Below are positions 19,201-26,342 of a stretch of DNA of 64,000 nucleotides, piece after piece (positions within the stretch are counted from its first letter, which is position 1; every line of letters starts with the position of its first letter). Source of the DNA: Lacticaseibacillus rhamnosus (lineage in GTDB: Bacteria > Bacillota > Bacilli > Lactobacillales > Lactobacillaceae); NCBI RefSeq assembly GCF_900636965.1, contig NZ_LR134331.1:2790001-2854000 (forward strand), read 5' to 3'. The position numbers and the translations under genes were made by a program. Below the pieces are notes generated by a model. That model had not been told where the DNA came from and did not search any database. It was given only the letters and a program-made list of their open reading frames with translations.

Positions 19201-21615
19201 CGTAACTTTGGCCGGCTTGCCACTCGTTCGAATGGCAAATTCAGTGGTTCGATCTGGATTTAAGCCGCTGTAATCACCTGTCAGCGGATCAACGTTCACG
19301 GTTAACTGATCCTTTTGCAATTCGCTGGTAACCTTGGTTTGGGCATGCGCACCTTTTAGATACTTTTTCGAAATGCCGTCATCTTCGTAAACGGTAAAAT
19401 CATTTTTGCCACTCGCCGGGAAAATCTGAAACTGCCGCTTGGTTTGGTCAAATGCTTTGGGCGTATTGTGTGCGGGCGTGGTTGGAATCACGGCGCCTTT
19501 TTTAACGAAAACCGGCAGCTTCCAAATCGGCGCTTCGAAGTTGTTTAAGACCTGACCGCCACGATATTCCTTGCCGGTGTAATAATCGACCCAAACTTGC
19601 TGCTTGTTAGGGAGGTAAATGCCGTTACGCACATCGTTTCCCTTCTCATCAGCCGCCGTGTTTTGGTAAATCGGGGCAACAAGGAAGTTATCGCCCCAGA
19701 GGTATTCGTACTTGACGAGATCGGTATACGCCTCGGGAATGTTCGGATAATCAAGGAACAGACCGCGCACCATTGGCTTGCCATCAAAGACACTTTGCGC
19801 AGACGCCGTATAGTTGTAAGGCATCAGCATAGTCTTTTGCTTGTTGTAGGCACGATTGATCGCCGTTGTTTGCTGATCAAACGAGAATGGCGTTTTGGGA
19901 TTAGCGCCCCAGCCATCCATGTTAAGCTGGATCGGCGTGAAGGCTTTCCACTGAAAATCGCGGGTGTTGACGATCGGATTACCGCCGCCAAAAATCCCGT
20001 CCATATCGGAACCTACGTATGGCTGTCCGGATAAACCGGTCCCGATATACGTTGGAATATGAAAGCGAATATACTCCCACTGACCACCCGTTTGATCACC
20101 AGTCCATACGCCGGCATACCGCTGTGTCCCGGCCCAGCCATCAAGCGTAATCGCAAACGGGCGCAACGAATCGCCTTTGACCTGCGTCATCATCGCATCA
20201 GCTTTAGCCAAACCATCTAAGCCAAAAGAATACCCGGACCCGACCCAGGCCACGTCAGTTTTCAGGGCTTTGACGCCAATGGCAACTTCCTTGGCAAAAT
20301 CACGATCATCCGGTTTCGGATTGGCCGGATCAACTGGCGACAAGTTTTGTTGCGTCCACAGCCCGGTTGCAACGCCATGCTGATCCGCATAATCCGCAAA
20401 CGACTTAAGATTTTGCAAGTTGCCCGCTAAGGTATCGGTCTGTCCATAGCCTGCACCATAACCATCGTTTGGCAAAAACCATCCCAGCGGCATATCATTT
20501 TTCTGATACCGATCAATAACGGCGCGGGCGCTAAATTGATAATTATTCAGCTCCCCGTTCAACGATTCTTTGATACCGCTTTGGCCAGCCGGAATTTTCC
20601 CTGGCTGATATTCTTTATAATATTTGCCGTCTTCAAACTTAATCGCACCGCTTGTTCCTTCAGATACCGGAACCCAAGTATCACGGTTATAGGCATTCAA
20701 GTGTGCTTCATAAAGGCCATAACGCGGCATCATCGCCGGTGCACCCGTTAAATCATAATAATCTTTCAATAGGTCATAGGGTTTCGCATCGAAAAAGTAA
20801 ACCGCATCAAATCGATTTTCCTGGTGTGTGGTCTTTACTTGGCCGTCATCGCTAGCCCCAAAGTCATAGTTACCCGGTTTAAACGTGTTCCGCACCACGC
20901 CATAGCCAGCGGTTGACCAATAAAATGGATTCGGTGACGCCACCCCGCCATCGACCCAATTACCCGTGTTTTCAATCTTGACATTTTTACCTGTTAACGT
21001 GAAATTACCATTTTGCGTGCCACCGCCAAAAAACTGGTCAGTGCCGCGTTTTAACACTTGCGTTGCATGATCGTTGGTAATTTCTAACGGCTGACTCTCG
21101 GCCATGACCACCTTTGAGCCTTTGGAAACCTGCAGTGTTGCGTTTGCTTGATTAAATCCAATGGCAATCGCATCGGTCTTGATCGTCCACCCATCACCGT
21201 TATGATCAAGCGTAGCAGCCGCAAACACCTTAGCTGCCGATGCATCAATTTCCTTGGTAAAAATTTTTGCGTTAAGCCCTTTTTCCGATTGGGCAGGCGC
21301 AGCAAATTTACCTGAAGGATCAGCATAAAAGCGAAATTGATTGTTCGCTAATATAAACACCCGTGCCTTCAGGTTGTTGGAGTAAGTAACTTCAAAATAA
21401 TGCGTTTGTTTGGTGACATTCACAATGTTAAGCATGCTTGTACTGGCCTTCTTCACCGCGCTACTTGTAGCCGGTTCGGATCCCTTAGCTGCCGTTACCG
21501 GAACCGTACTACTGACATACACGACAGTCGCAGTCAATGATAAAACTGCGCTGCTATATAACAGTGAACGCGGCACCCGAGGCCGATCCTTCACTGTCTT
21601 CATTCCATTGTGCAT
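16231..21615 (-). CDS. Giant wall-anchored GH31 glycosidase with F5/8, dockerin, cohesin-like and FIVAR modules
   Basis: About 1794 residues. A signal peptide comes first (helix near 20-40). The GH31 barrel follows, with probable nucleophile Asp454 (LKTDVAWVGSG) and acid/base Asp507 (TGDQTGG). Next come an Fn3-like module (about 900-975), an F5/8-type sugar-binding module (990-1130), two dockerin EF-hand loops (1140-1200: DITNDGRVNEDD and GDLNRNGVIDAFD), a cohesin-like beta domain (1210-1330), five FIVAR repeats (1350-1700) and the sorting signal MPNAGD with membrane helix. The nucleophile context resembles the GH31 group that includes alpha-N-acetylgalactosaminidases acting on mucin O-glycans. 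That substrate is an inference and alpha-glucosidase or xylosidase activity is not excluded. The start at 21615 follows GGGGGAG. Confidence 0.88.
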   Translation of the reverse strand: MHNGMKTVKDRPRVPRSLLYSSAVLSLTATVVYVSSTVPVTAAKGSEPATSSAVKKASTSMLNIVNVTKQTHYFEVTYSNNLKARVFILANNQFRFYADPSGKFAAPAQSEKGLNAKIFTKEIDASAAKVFAAATLDHNGDGWTIKTDAIAIGFNQANATLQVSKGSKVVMAESQPLEITNDHATQVLKRGTDQFFGGGTQNGNFTLTGKNVKIENTGNWVDGGVASPNPFYWSTAGYGVVRNTFKPGNYDFGASDDGQVKTTHQENRFDAVYFFDAKPYDLLKDYYDLTGAPAMMPRYGLYEAHLNAYNRDTWVPVSEGTSGAIKFEDGKYYKEYQPGKIPAGQSGIKESLNGELNNYQFSARAVIDRYQKNDMPLGWFLPNDGYGAGYGQTDTLAGNLQNLKSFADYADQHGVATGLWTQQNLSPVDPANPKPDDRDFAKEVAIGVKALKTDVAWVGSGYSFGLDGLAKADAMMTQVKGDSLRPFAITLDGWAGTQRYAGVWTGDQTGGQWEYIRFHIPTYIGTGLSGQPYVGSDMDGIFGGGNPIVNTRDFQWKAFTPIQLNMDGWGANPKTPFSFDQQTTAINRAYNKQKTMLMPYNYTASAQSVFDGKPMVRGLFLDYPNIPEAYTDLVKYEYLWGDNFLVAPIYQNTAADEKGNDVRNGIYLPNKQQVWVDYYTGKEYRGGQVLNNFEAPIWKLPVFVKKGAVIPTTPAHNTPKAFDQTKRQFQIFPASGKNDFTVYEDDGISKKYLKGAHAQTKVTSELQKDQLTVNVDPLTGDYSGLNPDRTTEFAIRTSGKPAKVTASVGGQTVKLTAVDNLKDFTAGENVYFVNKQYHTNDFLDQLADKSIDQNFLQVKLEKTNVKSNAIKLTVDGINATDDPTTEALPESDEVAVPTEIKQNDQTTTDTTVGIDWKPVNDATSYDVKADGVVYRNLTKPEFLLTPVKSQTKHTFQVRAATAKAVSKWSNEQTFSSKDNPLRLAVKMSNPQVTAPITGVPIWQGKDNAAHLFDQDLTTMAHSNWFTTPPKQSATPMTITAELDGVYDLDHVTYVPREDGGNGTLSALKVETSLDGIHWHQAGEGKGWTWDGKDKTITFDKNEKAQYVRFVIPKGTSRGDFVSGRELLLFKRDGSSKAVLGDITNDGRVNEDDQTSLMNYAGLTANIDSDFNGYVQNGDLNRNGVIDAFDINYVMTKLGKTPVTKPDEQAPAGTLALEAEKQTYLPGETITLNLLGKDLANVNSLFARVPLTNPNVELVKVEPTQATAQMVNFSKTRTHGDNSRDLYLIFANEGQQKRLSGDQKLATITLRTKTRMTKAALSFALSDPMLTNQWGPESLPQAPAPITILPADTSAPDQAKAQLTALIDGVNALDPKLFTAASWQAVTAQRDKASQVLNVDNVTVDALNQAYADLKHALGKLEADRGVTQDQLKKLIEAAEALKADQYTAESFAKLTDAVAAAKPVSADANATQAQIQAAIQAISNAWFALEVKQQPQVTTLEQWVKVAANLNAADYTPNSFTQLTTVLDEAKKALTDPTTSAATQQKLADQLQGAIDALVPRADKQSLAALVKATEKLKASDYTASSYAKLQTALKPARLVLSDPNAAQSEVGKQADALMAAMLQLEKQPDKTELVSLITKAAEFKAKAYTDASFADLKTALAQARAVNKDSEASVAKVEAAVANLKAAINHLVKAAPTPEPGKDPHNPPVPTPGPGKDPSTPSNPEPGIPPKDKTPQQHAGFNGESADTHKSTKNRDQMPNAGDRAQPVLAVLGATLIGLLGYVKLRQHHKNND

Positions 21616-21675
21616 CGACAAACTCCCCCTAAAAATTGTTGTGGCTCCTCCGCGTGGTCGGTACCACTCAAGGGG

Positions 21676-21705
21676 ATTGTAACCGCATTCATTTGTTTAC
21701 TTCAA
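21676..21705 (-). promoter_or_regulatory. Candidate promoter with cre site for the GH31 gene
   Basis: On the minus strand TTGAAG (21700-21705) and TACAAT (21676-21681) are 18 bp apart, about 60 bp before the start codon. Within this promoter, TGAATGCGGTTACA (21678-21691) matches the CcpA consensus with one mismatch. CcpA binding there would block the promoter, consistent with catabolite repression of the glycosidase. Confidence 0.45.
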
Positions 21706-22101
21706 CCACAAAATATTGTCTAAAAGTGGCGAAAATCTATTTTCTGGAAATATTTTTCAGAAAATATAAACTAAATTATTGTTAGGGCTGTGAACTAGAT
21801 ATTGACGCAATCGAGTTTCCCGAAGCTTTGCCGGTGCACAATTAAGAACAAGAGTTATACTAGTAGCGCTTAATTATTAATTTTATATGAATGAGAACTG
21901 AACTCATTTCATTCACATAGTACACCATCAACAAAATGTTGACCACCGGACCAGTTTAGATAAGCGCAAAAGACCAGAAACTTGGTAGCCTCTGATTCAG
22001 TTCGCGTTCCTTAGTTAAAGGTATAAAATGGTACTACTCGATAGCACCAAAATATGATGAATACCAATTAAAAAACATTTTAAAAAGAACCGCCGTTATC
22101 A
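21706..22101. other. AT-rich intergenic region
   Basis: No reading frame with a ribosome site and protein-like composition was found in this stretch. It separates the GH31 promoter from the small toxin/antisense locus. Nothing else is recognised. Confidence 0.5.
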
Positions 22102-22130
22102 TTTCAATGTATTTAATGATCATATATACT
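22102..22130 (+). promoter_or_regulatory. Promoter of the small-peptide (putative toxin) mRNA
   Basis: TTTCAA (22102-22107), a 17-bp spacer and TATACT (22125-22130) predict a start near 22137. The transcript would begin exactly at a 16-bp stem (22138-22153 with 22159-22174, one mismatch). A structured 5' end of this kind is typical of stable type I toxin mRNAs. Confidence 0.6.
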
Positions 22131-22137
22131 AAAAATA

Positions 22138-22174
22138 CCGCCAAGTTAAGACGGTAAACGTCATAACTTGGCGG
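22138..22174. other. 5' hairpin of the small-peptide mRNA
   Basis: CCGCCAAGTTAAGACG pairs with CGTCATAACTTGGCGG around a GTAAA loop, a 16-bp arm with one mismatch. On the plus strand it forms the extreme 5' end of the predicted transcript. On the minus strand it is followed by a T-rich tract and could be a terminator for read-through RNA. Confidence 0.65.
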
Positions 22175-22230
22175 CAGCGATTTAGCAAGGCACGCACCCC
22201 TCACCATTCTAACTTCCGGAGGTGATCGCC

Positions 22231-22347
22231 ATGCTAAGAGGAGAGATCGGAGGGTTGGGTTACGCTAGAAATGGCGTTGGCCATCTTGGTTTTAGCCCAG
22301 GCGTACTTGGTTTACGCCAAGGCAACCAAGATACTAAAAGAAGCTAA
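22231..22347 (+). CDS. 38-residue ORF with perfect Shine-Dalgarno, possible leader of the toxin ORF
   Basis: The ATG follows GGAGGTGATC, a 10-base match to the 16S anti-Shine-Dalgarno tail, with 8-bp spacing. The peptide starts MLRGEIGGLGYARNG, is Gly/Arg-rich and not hydrophobic. It overlaps a second ORF in the +1 frame that encodes a hydrophobic peptide. An arrangement in which translation of a leader ORF drives the overlapping toxin frame is known from hok/mok-type systems. Whether this peptide itself has a function is unknown. Confidence 0.4.
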   Translation: MLRGEIGGLGYARNGVGHLGFSPGVLGLRQGNQDTKRS

Positions 22348-22360
22348 CCGTAACGGCTAG
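22271..22360 (+). CDS. 29-residue hydrophobic peptide, putative type I toxin
   Basis: The translation starts MALAILVLAQAYLVYAKA and ends with a charged tail (LKEANRNG). It is a single membrane helix followed by a basic-polar end, the general form of Fst/Ldr/holin-like type I toxins. It overlaps the 22231 ORF in another frame. Its own ribosome site is weak (GGAGGG, about 14 bp upstream), so coupling is likely. Its last codons are complementary to the predicted antisense RNA. I do not recognise the exact family. Confidence 0.5.
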   Translation: MALAILVLAQAYLVYAKATKILKEANRNG

Positions 22361-22428
22361 CTTCTACCACCAGTCTTTCTAACTCGCGTCGAGGTCATCG
22401 GGTCGCACCCCGGTGGCCTCTTTTCACC
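22332..22428 (-). ncRNA. Putative antisense RNA (antitoxin) of about 97 nt
   Basis: A leftward promoter (22435-22464) should start RNA near 22428. The RNA would end at a hairpin (22339-22365: AGAAGCTAGCCG and CGGTTAGCTTCT on the minus strand) followed by TTTT. It would be fully complementary to the 3' end of the toxin mRNA. The overlap includes the toxin stop codon, its last codons and the mRNA terminator. Converging RNAs overlapping at the 3' end are the layout of Fst/Lpt-type systems. Confidence 0.55.
22391..22424 (+). terminator. Terminator of the small-peptide mRNA
   Basis: GAGGTCATCGGG pairs, with G-U pairs, with CCCGGTGGCCTC, and TTTT follows. With the promoter at 22102-22130 it defines a transcript of about 285 nt. 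Confidence 0.7.
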
Positions 22429-22434
22429 TTCTTT

Positions 22435-22464
22435 ATTCTACCTGACAATCAAGCTTGCCGTCAA
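22435..22464 (-). promoter_or_regulatory. Leftward promoter of the antisense RNA
   Basis: On the minus strand TTGACG (22459-22464), an 18-bp spacer and TAGAAT (22435-22440) form a good sigma-A promoter pointing into the toxin gene. It is stronger by consensus than the toxin promoter, as expected for an antitoxin RNA. Confidence 0.55.
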
Positions 22465-22610
22465 ACAAAATCTATCTATCGAAAATCACTTATTGAGATT
22501 AGCACGAAGCGTCGCCCCAACCTATGTGCATCAACCTCAAGCCAACCCGACCACGTTTTGCTATAATCAACTCCGTACATACCCTATCCACAAAAAGGAA
22601 GATTGATGCT

Positions 22611-23321
22611 ATGGCGGATGAATTTATTGCCCATCCTTTGATCACCATTACCAACGTTATCTGGAGCTTTTCGCGTACCACCCGGCAGTTGCAGATCTTA
22701 TTGATTCATCGCGCGGATGATCCTTATGCCGGCTACTGGGCCCTGCCGGAAACGACTTTGCGTGTGCGTGAAAGTGCCGATGCAGCGGCGATCAGGCTAA
22801 TTCGCGATAAAATCGGCGTGCATGTCAATCGCGGATCCACGGAGCAGTTGGCCACGTTTACGGACCCAGCCCGCACACCTGGCGAGCGGGCTTTGGCGCT
22901 GACTTACATGACGTATCTGCCGACAATGCCTAAGTTACGGCCGGGTTATGGTGCAACCGATGCGCGGTGGTTTGCTTTTAGCGCCACTGCCAACGATTAT
23001 CAGTTACAAAATGGTACGCTCACGTTTCAGTTGGATCAACAGGTGGCGCATCTGGCTTTTGATCACGCGCGGATTCTAGGTGTCGCTATTCGTCGGATTC
23101 GCAATAAACTTGATTATCAACCCAGTATTTTGCAAGTGCTCGGCCACACCTTCACCTTAAAAGAAGCACGCGAAGTTTACGCGCCTTTTCTCAATACGAC
23201 CGCGGCTGCCATTGACAACTCTAACTTTAAAAAGACGCACCAGCATCTTTTTGTTGAAGTCGGTACTGCCCATGATCGCACGCGCAGTGGCCGTCCGCCT
23301 AAATTGTTTAAACTTGCCTAG
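22611..23321 (+). CDS. nrtR: NrtR-type regulator of NAD salvage (Nudix domain plus winged helix)
   Basis: A 236-residue protein from the ATG at 22611 (GGAAG upstream; an earlier in-frame codon adds 29 unlikely residues). Residues about 8-145 form a Nudix-like domain whose catalytic box is degenerate: the segment around LRVRESADAAAIRLIRDKIGV lacks the REXXEE glutamates. The C-terminal part is a winged helix ending RSGRPPKLFKLA. This is the NrtR arrangement, in which ADP-ribose-type ligands control DNA binding. It is directly followed by pncA and pncB, the classical NrtR targets. Two dyads in the nrtR-pncA gap are operator candidates. Confidence 0.88.
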   Translation: MADEFIAHPLITITNVIWSFSRTTRQLQILLIHRADDPYAGYWALPETTLRVRESADAAAIRLIRDKIGVHVNRGSTEQLATFTDPARTPGERALALTYMTYLPTMPKLRPGYGATDARWFAFSATANDYQLQNGTLTFQLDQQVAHLAFDHARILGVAIRRIRNKLDYQPSILQVLGHTFTLKEAREVYAPFLNTTAAAIDNSNFKKTHQHLFVEVGTAHDRTRSGRPPKLFKLA

Positions 23322-23359
23322 TTGAAAAATACCCTGAACCCGCGTATCGTAGACAGCAA

Positions 23360-23382
23360 ATAAAAGTCTAATGTACTTTTAT
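23360..23382. promoter_or_regulatory. Candidate NrtR operator, site 1
   Basis: ATAAAAGT and ACTTTTAT form a perfect inverted repeat with a 7-bp spacer, 52 bp before pncA. It lies in the only gap between the putative repressor gene and its target genes. Confidence 0.5.
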
Positions 23383-23395
23383 ACTGCGTGAGTTT

Positions 23396-23410
23396 AAGTA
23401 AGTTTTACTT
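23396..23410. promoter_or_regulatory. Candidate NrtR operator, site 2
   Basis: AAGTAA and TTACTT form an inverted repeat with a 3-bp spacer, 24 bp before the pncA start. It shares AAGT/ACTT half-site features with site 1, and the two centres are about 32 bp (three helical turns) apart. Confidence 0.4.
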
Positions 23411-23433
23411 TAATTAGAAAGGAAGCCTCAAGA

Positions 23434-23994
23434 ATGGCTCATTCGAATGAAGCACTGCTCATCATTGACTATACTAATGACTTTGTTGCCGATAAAGGTG
23501 CTTTGACCTGTGGCGCGGCTGGGCAAGTGTTGGCGCCTCACATTGTCGCTTTGGCTGATGAATTTTTGCAACAAGATGGCTGGGTTTACTTGCCAACCGA
23601 TGTGCATACACCGCACGATCCGTATCATCCCGAAAGCAAACTGTTCCCGCCGCATAATGTTCGCGGGACTTGGGGGCGGGCGTTCTTTGGTTCGCTTGCG
23701 CCTTGGTATGCGGCCCATAAAGATGAAGAACGGGTGAACATGTTTGATAAAACCCGCTACTCCGCGTTTGCCGGAACGCCGCTGGATCTGCGCCTGCGTG
23801 AACGCAAAATCGACACCGTTCATTTAGTCGGCGTCTGCACCGATATCTGCGTTTTGCATACGGCAGTTGATGCTTACAATCTCAACTATCAAATGGTCGT
23901 CCATAAAAATGCAGTTGCGGCCTTGACGCCAGCTGGCCAGGACTGGGCGTTGGACCACTTTGCACATGTTTTGGGTGCCGAAGTAACGGATTAA
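23434..23994 (+). CDS. pncA: Nicotinamidase
   Basis: A 186-residue cysteine hydrolase of the isochorismatase-like family, converting nicotinamide to nicotinate for NAD salvage. The catalytic triad is visible as Asp12 (LLIIDYTNDF), Lys106 (DKTRYSAF) and Cys139 (GVCTDICV). Metal ligands are probably Asp56, His58 and His74 (TDVHTPH, FPPH). The ribosome site is AGAAAGGAAG. It is followed 33 bp later by pncB, whose product uses the nicotinate made here. Confidence 0.95.
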   Translation: MAHSNEALLIIDYTNDFVADKGALTCGAAGQVLAPHIVALADEFLQQDGWVYLPTDVHTPHDPYHPESKLFPPHNVRGTWGRAFFGSLAPWYAAHKDEERVNMFDKTRYSAFAGTPLDLRLRERKIDTVHLVGVCTDICVLHTAVDAYNLNYQMVVHKNAVAALTPAGQDWALDHFAHVLGAEVTD

Positions 23995-24027
23995 TTAACC
24001 ACGGACTGATAAAGAAGGCTTTTAAAG

Positions 24028-25461
24028 ATGAATATGAATCAAGCAATGTTGACGGATCTCTATGAATTTTCCATGGCCAATGGATATTGGGCGACCTTAC
24101 CGCATGAAGACCAGGCAGTTTTCGATATTTTCTATCGCAATGTCCCGGATCATGGCAGTTTTGTGATTGCCGCTGGGTTGCAACAAGTTGTTGAAGCGTT
24201 ACGAGACTTTCACTTCGAGGATGCAGATATCCAATATTTGCGTTCGTTGAAACTTTATTCGGATACATTTTTAGACTATTTAAAAACGATGAAATTAGCT
24301 TGCACAGTGACGGCTTTACCAGAAGGCACCCCCGTCTTTCCACGTGAGCCGTTGTTAACGGTGCAAGGGCCGCTGATGCAGGTCCAGCTACTAGAAACGC
24401 TGCTGCTCAACATTGTCAATCACCAGTCACTCATTGCAACCAAAGCCCGGCGCATCACGGCCGCGGCTGAAGGACGGCCAGTTATGGAATTTGGTGCCCG
24501 CCGCGCGCAAGGACCGGATGCCTCGGTTTATGGAGCGCGTGCTGCTGTGATTGGCGGCTGTGCCAGCACCTCCAACGTCTTGGCTGCACAACGCTTCAAC
24601 ATCCCGGCTGCCGGAACAATGGCCCATAGCTGGATTGAAGCTTTCCCTGACGAGCTCTCTGCTTTTCGCGCTTGGGCTAAAGTCTATCCTGACAACAGTG
24701 CGTTACTGGTCGATACTTATGATGTGCTCAAGTCCGGTGTGCCCAACGCGATTACGGTGTTCAAGGAACTCAAGACAGGCGGCCATCACCCAGTTGGTAT
24801 CCGCATCGACTCTGGTGACATCACCCAGCTAGCGAAACAAGCCCGGAAAATGCTCGATGACGCCGGTTTCCCCGATGCCAAAATCACAGCTTCCAATGCG
24901 CTCGATGAAACCGTCATTCAGTCCCTCCTCAAAGAAGGCGCACCGATTGACAACTTTGGAATCGGCGAAAAGTTAATCACCAGTGCCTCATCTCCGGTTT
25001 TAAGCGGTGTTTACAAAATGGCCGCATTGCAAGTAAATGGCCAGTGGCTTCCTAAAATCAAGGTAAGTGCCAGTCGGGAAAAGACCACTTTACCAAGTCA
25101 TAAACAGGTTTATCGCCTGTATCACCGTGATGATCAAACGGCTTTTGCGGATGTCATTGCGTTGGCTGACGAAAACCTGCCTGCAGAAATTGCCGCGGTC
25201 AATGCCAACCCGCTGGCTACCCAAACGCAAGTCACCTTACGCGATTTCACTGCCGAACCGTTATTAAAACCGGTCTTCCCTCAAGCACAAGAGCCGCTCA
25301 CAACTGATGTTTTTACCATTCAAAAACATATGCGGTCAGCACTCAGCCACCTGCCAGAAGCAACACAACGGCTCGTCAACCCGGACCTCTATCCGGTTTA
25401 CCTCACGCCGAAATTAGCCGCTTTGCAACAGAAACTGATTGATGAACATCATCAAAATTAA
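24028..25461 (+). CDS. pncB: Nicotinate phosphoribosyltransferase
   Basis: A 477-residue enzyme making nicotinate mononucleotide from nicotinate, PRPP and ATP. Family motifs are the start LTDLYEFSMANGYW, FGARRAQGPDAS, GTMAHSWIEAF (containing the conserved His) and GIRIDSGDI. It is the last gene of the nrtR-pncA-pncB unit and ends before a terminator at 25511-25553. Length is typical of the Firmicutes long form. Confidence 0.95.
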   Translation: MNMNQAMLTDLYEFSMANGYWATLPHEDQAVFDIFYRNVPDHGSFVIAAGLQQVVEALRDFHFEDADIQYLRSLKLYSDTFLDYLKTMKLACTVTALPEGTPVFPREPLLTVQGPLMQVQLLETLLLNIVNHQSLIATKARRITAAAEGRPVMEFGARRAQGPDASVYGARAAVIGGCASTSNVLAAQRFNIPAAGTMAHSWIEAFPDELSAFRAWAKVYPDNSALLVDTYDVLKSGVPNAITVFKELKTGGHHPVGIRIDSGDITQLAKQARKMLDDAGFPDAKITASNALDETVIQSLLKEGAPIDNFGIGEKLITSASSPVLSGVYKMAALQVNGQWLPKIKVSASREKTTLPSHKQVYRLYHRDDQTAFADVIALADENLPAEIAAVNANPLATQTQVTLRDFTAEPLLKPVFPQAQEPLTTDVFTIQKHMRSALSHLPEATQRLVNPDLYPVYLTPKLAALQQKLIDEHHQN

Positions 25462-25510
25462 GCAGGCACTTGTTATTAAGCGCGTCTCGGTTTGATCCAT
25501 CATGAAAATC

Positions 25511-25553
25511 AAAAACTGCTTCGAAAGCAAGATTGCTTCCAAAGCAGTTTTTT
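25511..25553. terminator. Intrinsic terminator between pncB and glycerophosphodiesterase genes
   Basis: AAAACTGCTT and AAGCAGTTTTTT enclose a second inner pairing (GAAAGCAA with TTGCTTCC). T- and A-rich flanks allow function in both directions for the converging genes. Confidence 0.75.
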
Positions 25554-25587
25554 AATTTCGTGAATGAAACTTAGTCTTGCGCTGTAC

Positions 25588-26286
25588 TTAAACTGGTGTC
25601 TCGGCTTCCTTAGCCACCAAGTCGCGCATATCCATTGCTTCTTCAAAACGATTGGTAATGATCCCGGTAACGTAACGTTCGCGCATCAGTTGTTTCATTT
25701 TCAGCGGATCATCAACTGTCCAGACGCGCTGGGCTTTGTTGAGGTGGCTGTTGTAATGTTCAATGTGGACGGCTTCCAAATACGATGGTAAGGTGGCACC
25801 GGTTAGAACCCGACTCGTTAACCACGCCGTTTTCATTTTCGGCGCAAGGGTATGAATGACGTTGATACTGTCGTGATTGAATGAGGAGTAGATGACGCGA
25901 TCCTGCATATTGAACTGCTCAACGTAATCTTGCGTCAGCGCCTCAATGCCCGGATAGCGGATCTTGCCGGTTTTAAACTCAATGTTAACCATCACGTCAT
26001 AATGGCTTAAAACCGTCAATGCTTCCCGAAGCGATGGAATGTGTTCGCCATTGGCCAGCCGCATCCCTTTGAGTTGCGTCCGGGTTAAATCCGCAATCCA
26101 GCCAGTGCCATCTGTTGTGCGATCAACGCGCTCATCATGCATGATCACCAAATGCCCATCCGCACTCATCTGCACATCGGTTTCAATGCCATCGATGCCA
26201 TGCTCACAGGCATATTCGAATCCTTGCAAACTATTCTCCGGAAAACGCGCCGGATAACCGCGATGTCCATAAATTGCTACTGTCAT
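25588..26286 (-). CDS. glpQ: Glycerophosphodiester phosphodiesterase
   Basis: A 232-residue cytoplasmic GDPD/UgpQ-type enzyme that splits glycerophosphodiesters into glycerol 3-phosphate and an alcohol. Catalytic motifs are IYGHRGYPARFPENS, GIETDVQMSADGHLVIMHD and VNIEFK. There is no signal peptide. It lies downstream of ugpCAEB-like transporter genes on the same strand. The fit is import of glycerophosphodiesters followed by internal cleavage. The second of two adjacent ATGs is preferred (GGAGG 6 bp upstream). Confidence 0.88.
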   Translation of the reverse strand: MTVAIYGHRGYPARFPENSLQGFEYACEHGIDGIETDVQMSADGHLVIMHDERVDRTTDGTGWIADLTRTQLKGMRLANGEHIPSLREALTVLSHYDVMVNIEFKTGKIRYPGIEALTQDYVEQFNMQDRVIYSSFNHDSINVIHTLAPKMKTAWLTSRVLTGATLPSYLEAVHIEHYNSHLNKAQRVWTVDDPLKMKQLMRERYVTGIITNRFEEAMDMRDLVAKEAETPV

Positions 26287-26342
26287 CATGAGCCTCCATT
26301 TCGCATACTTTACTGATCAAAAACCGTCTGCGCCAAGCTGTA

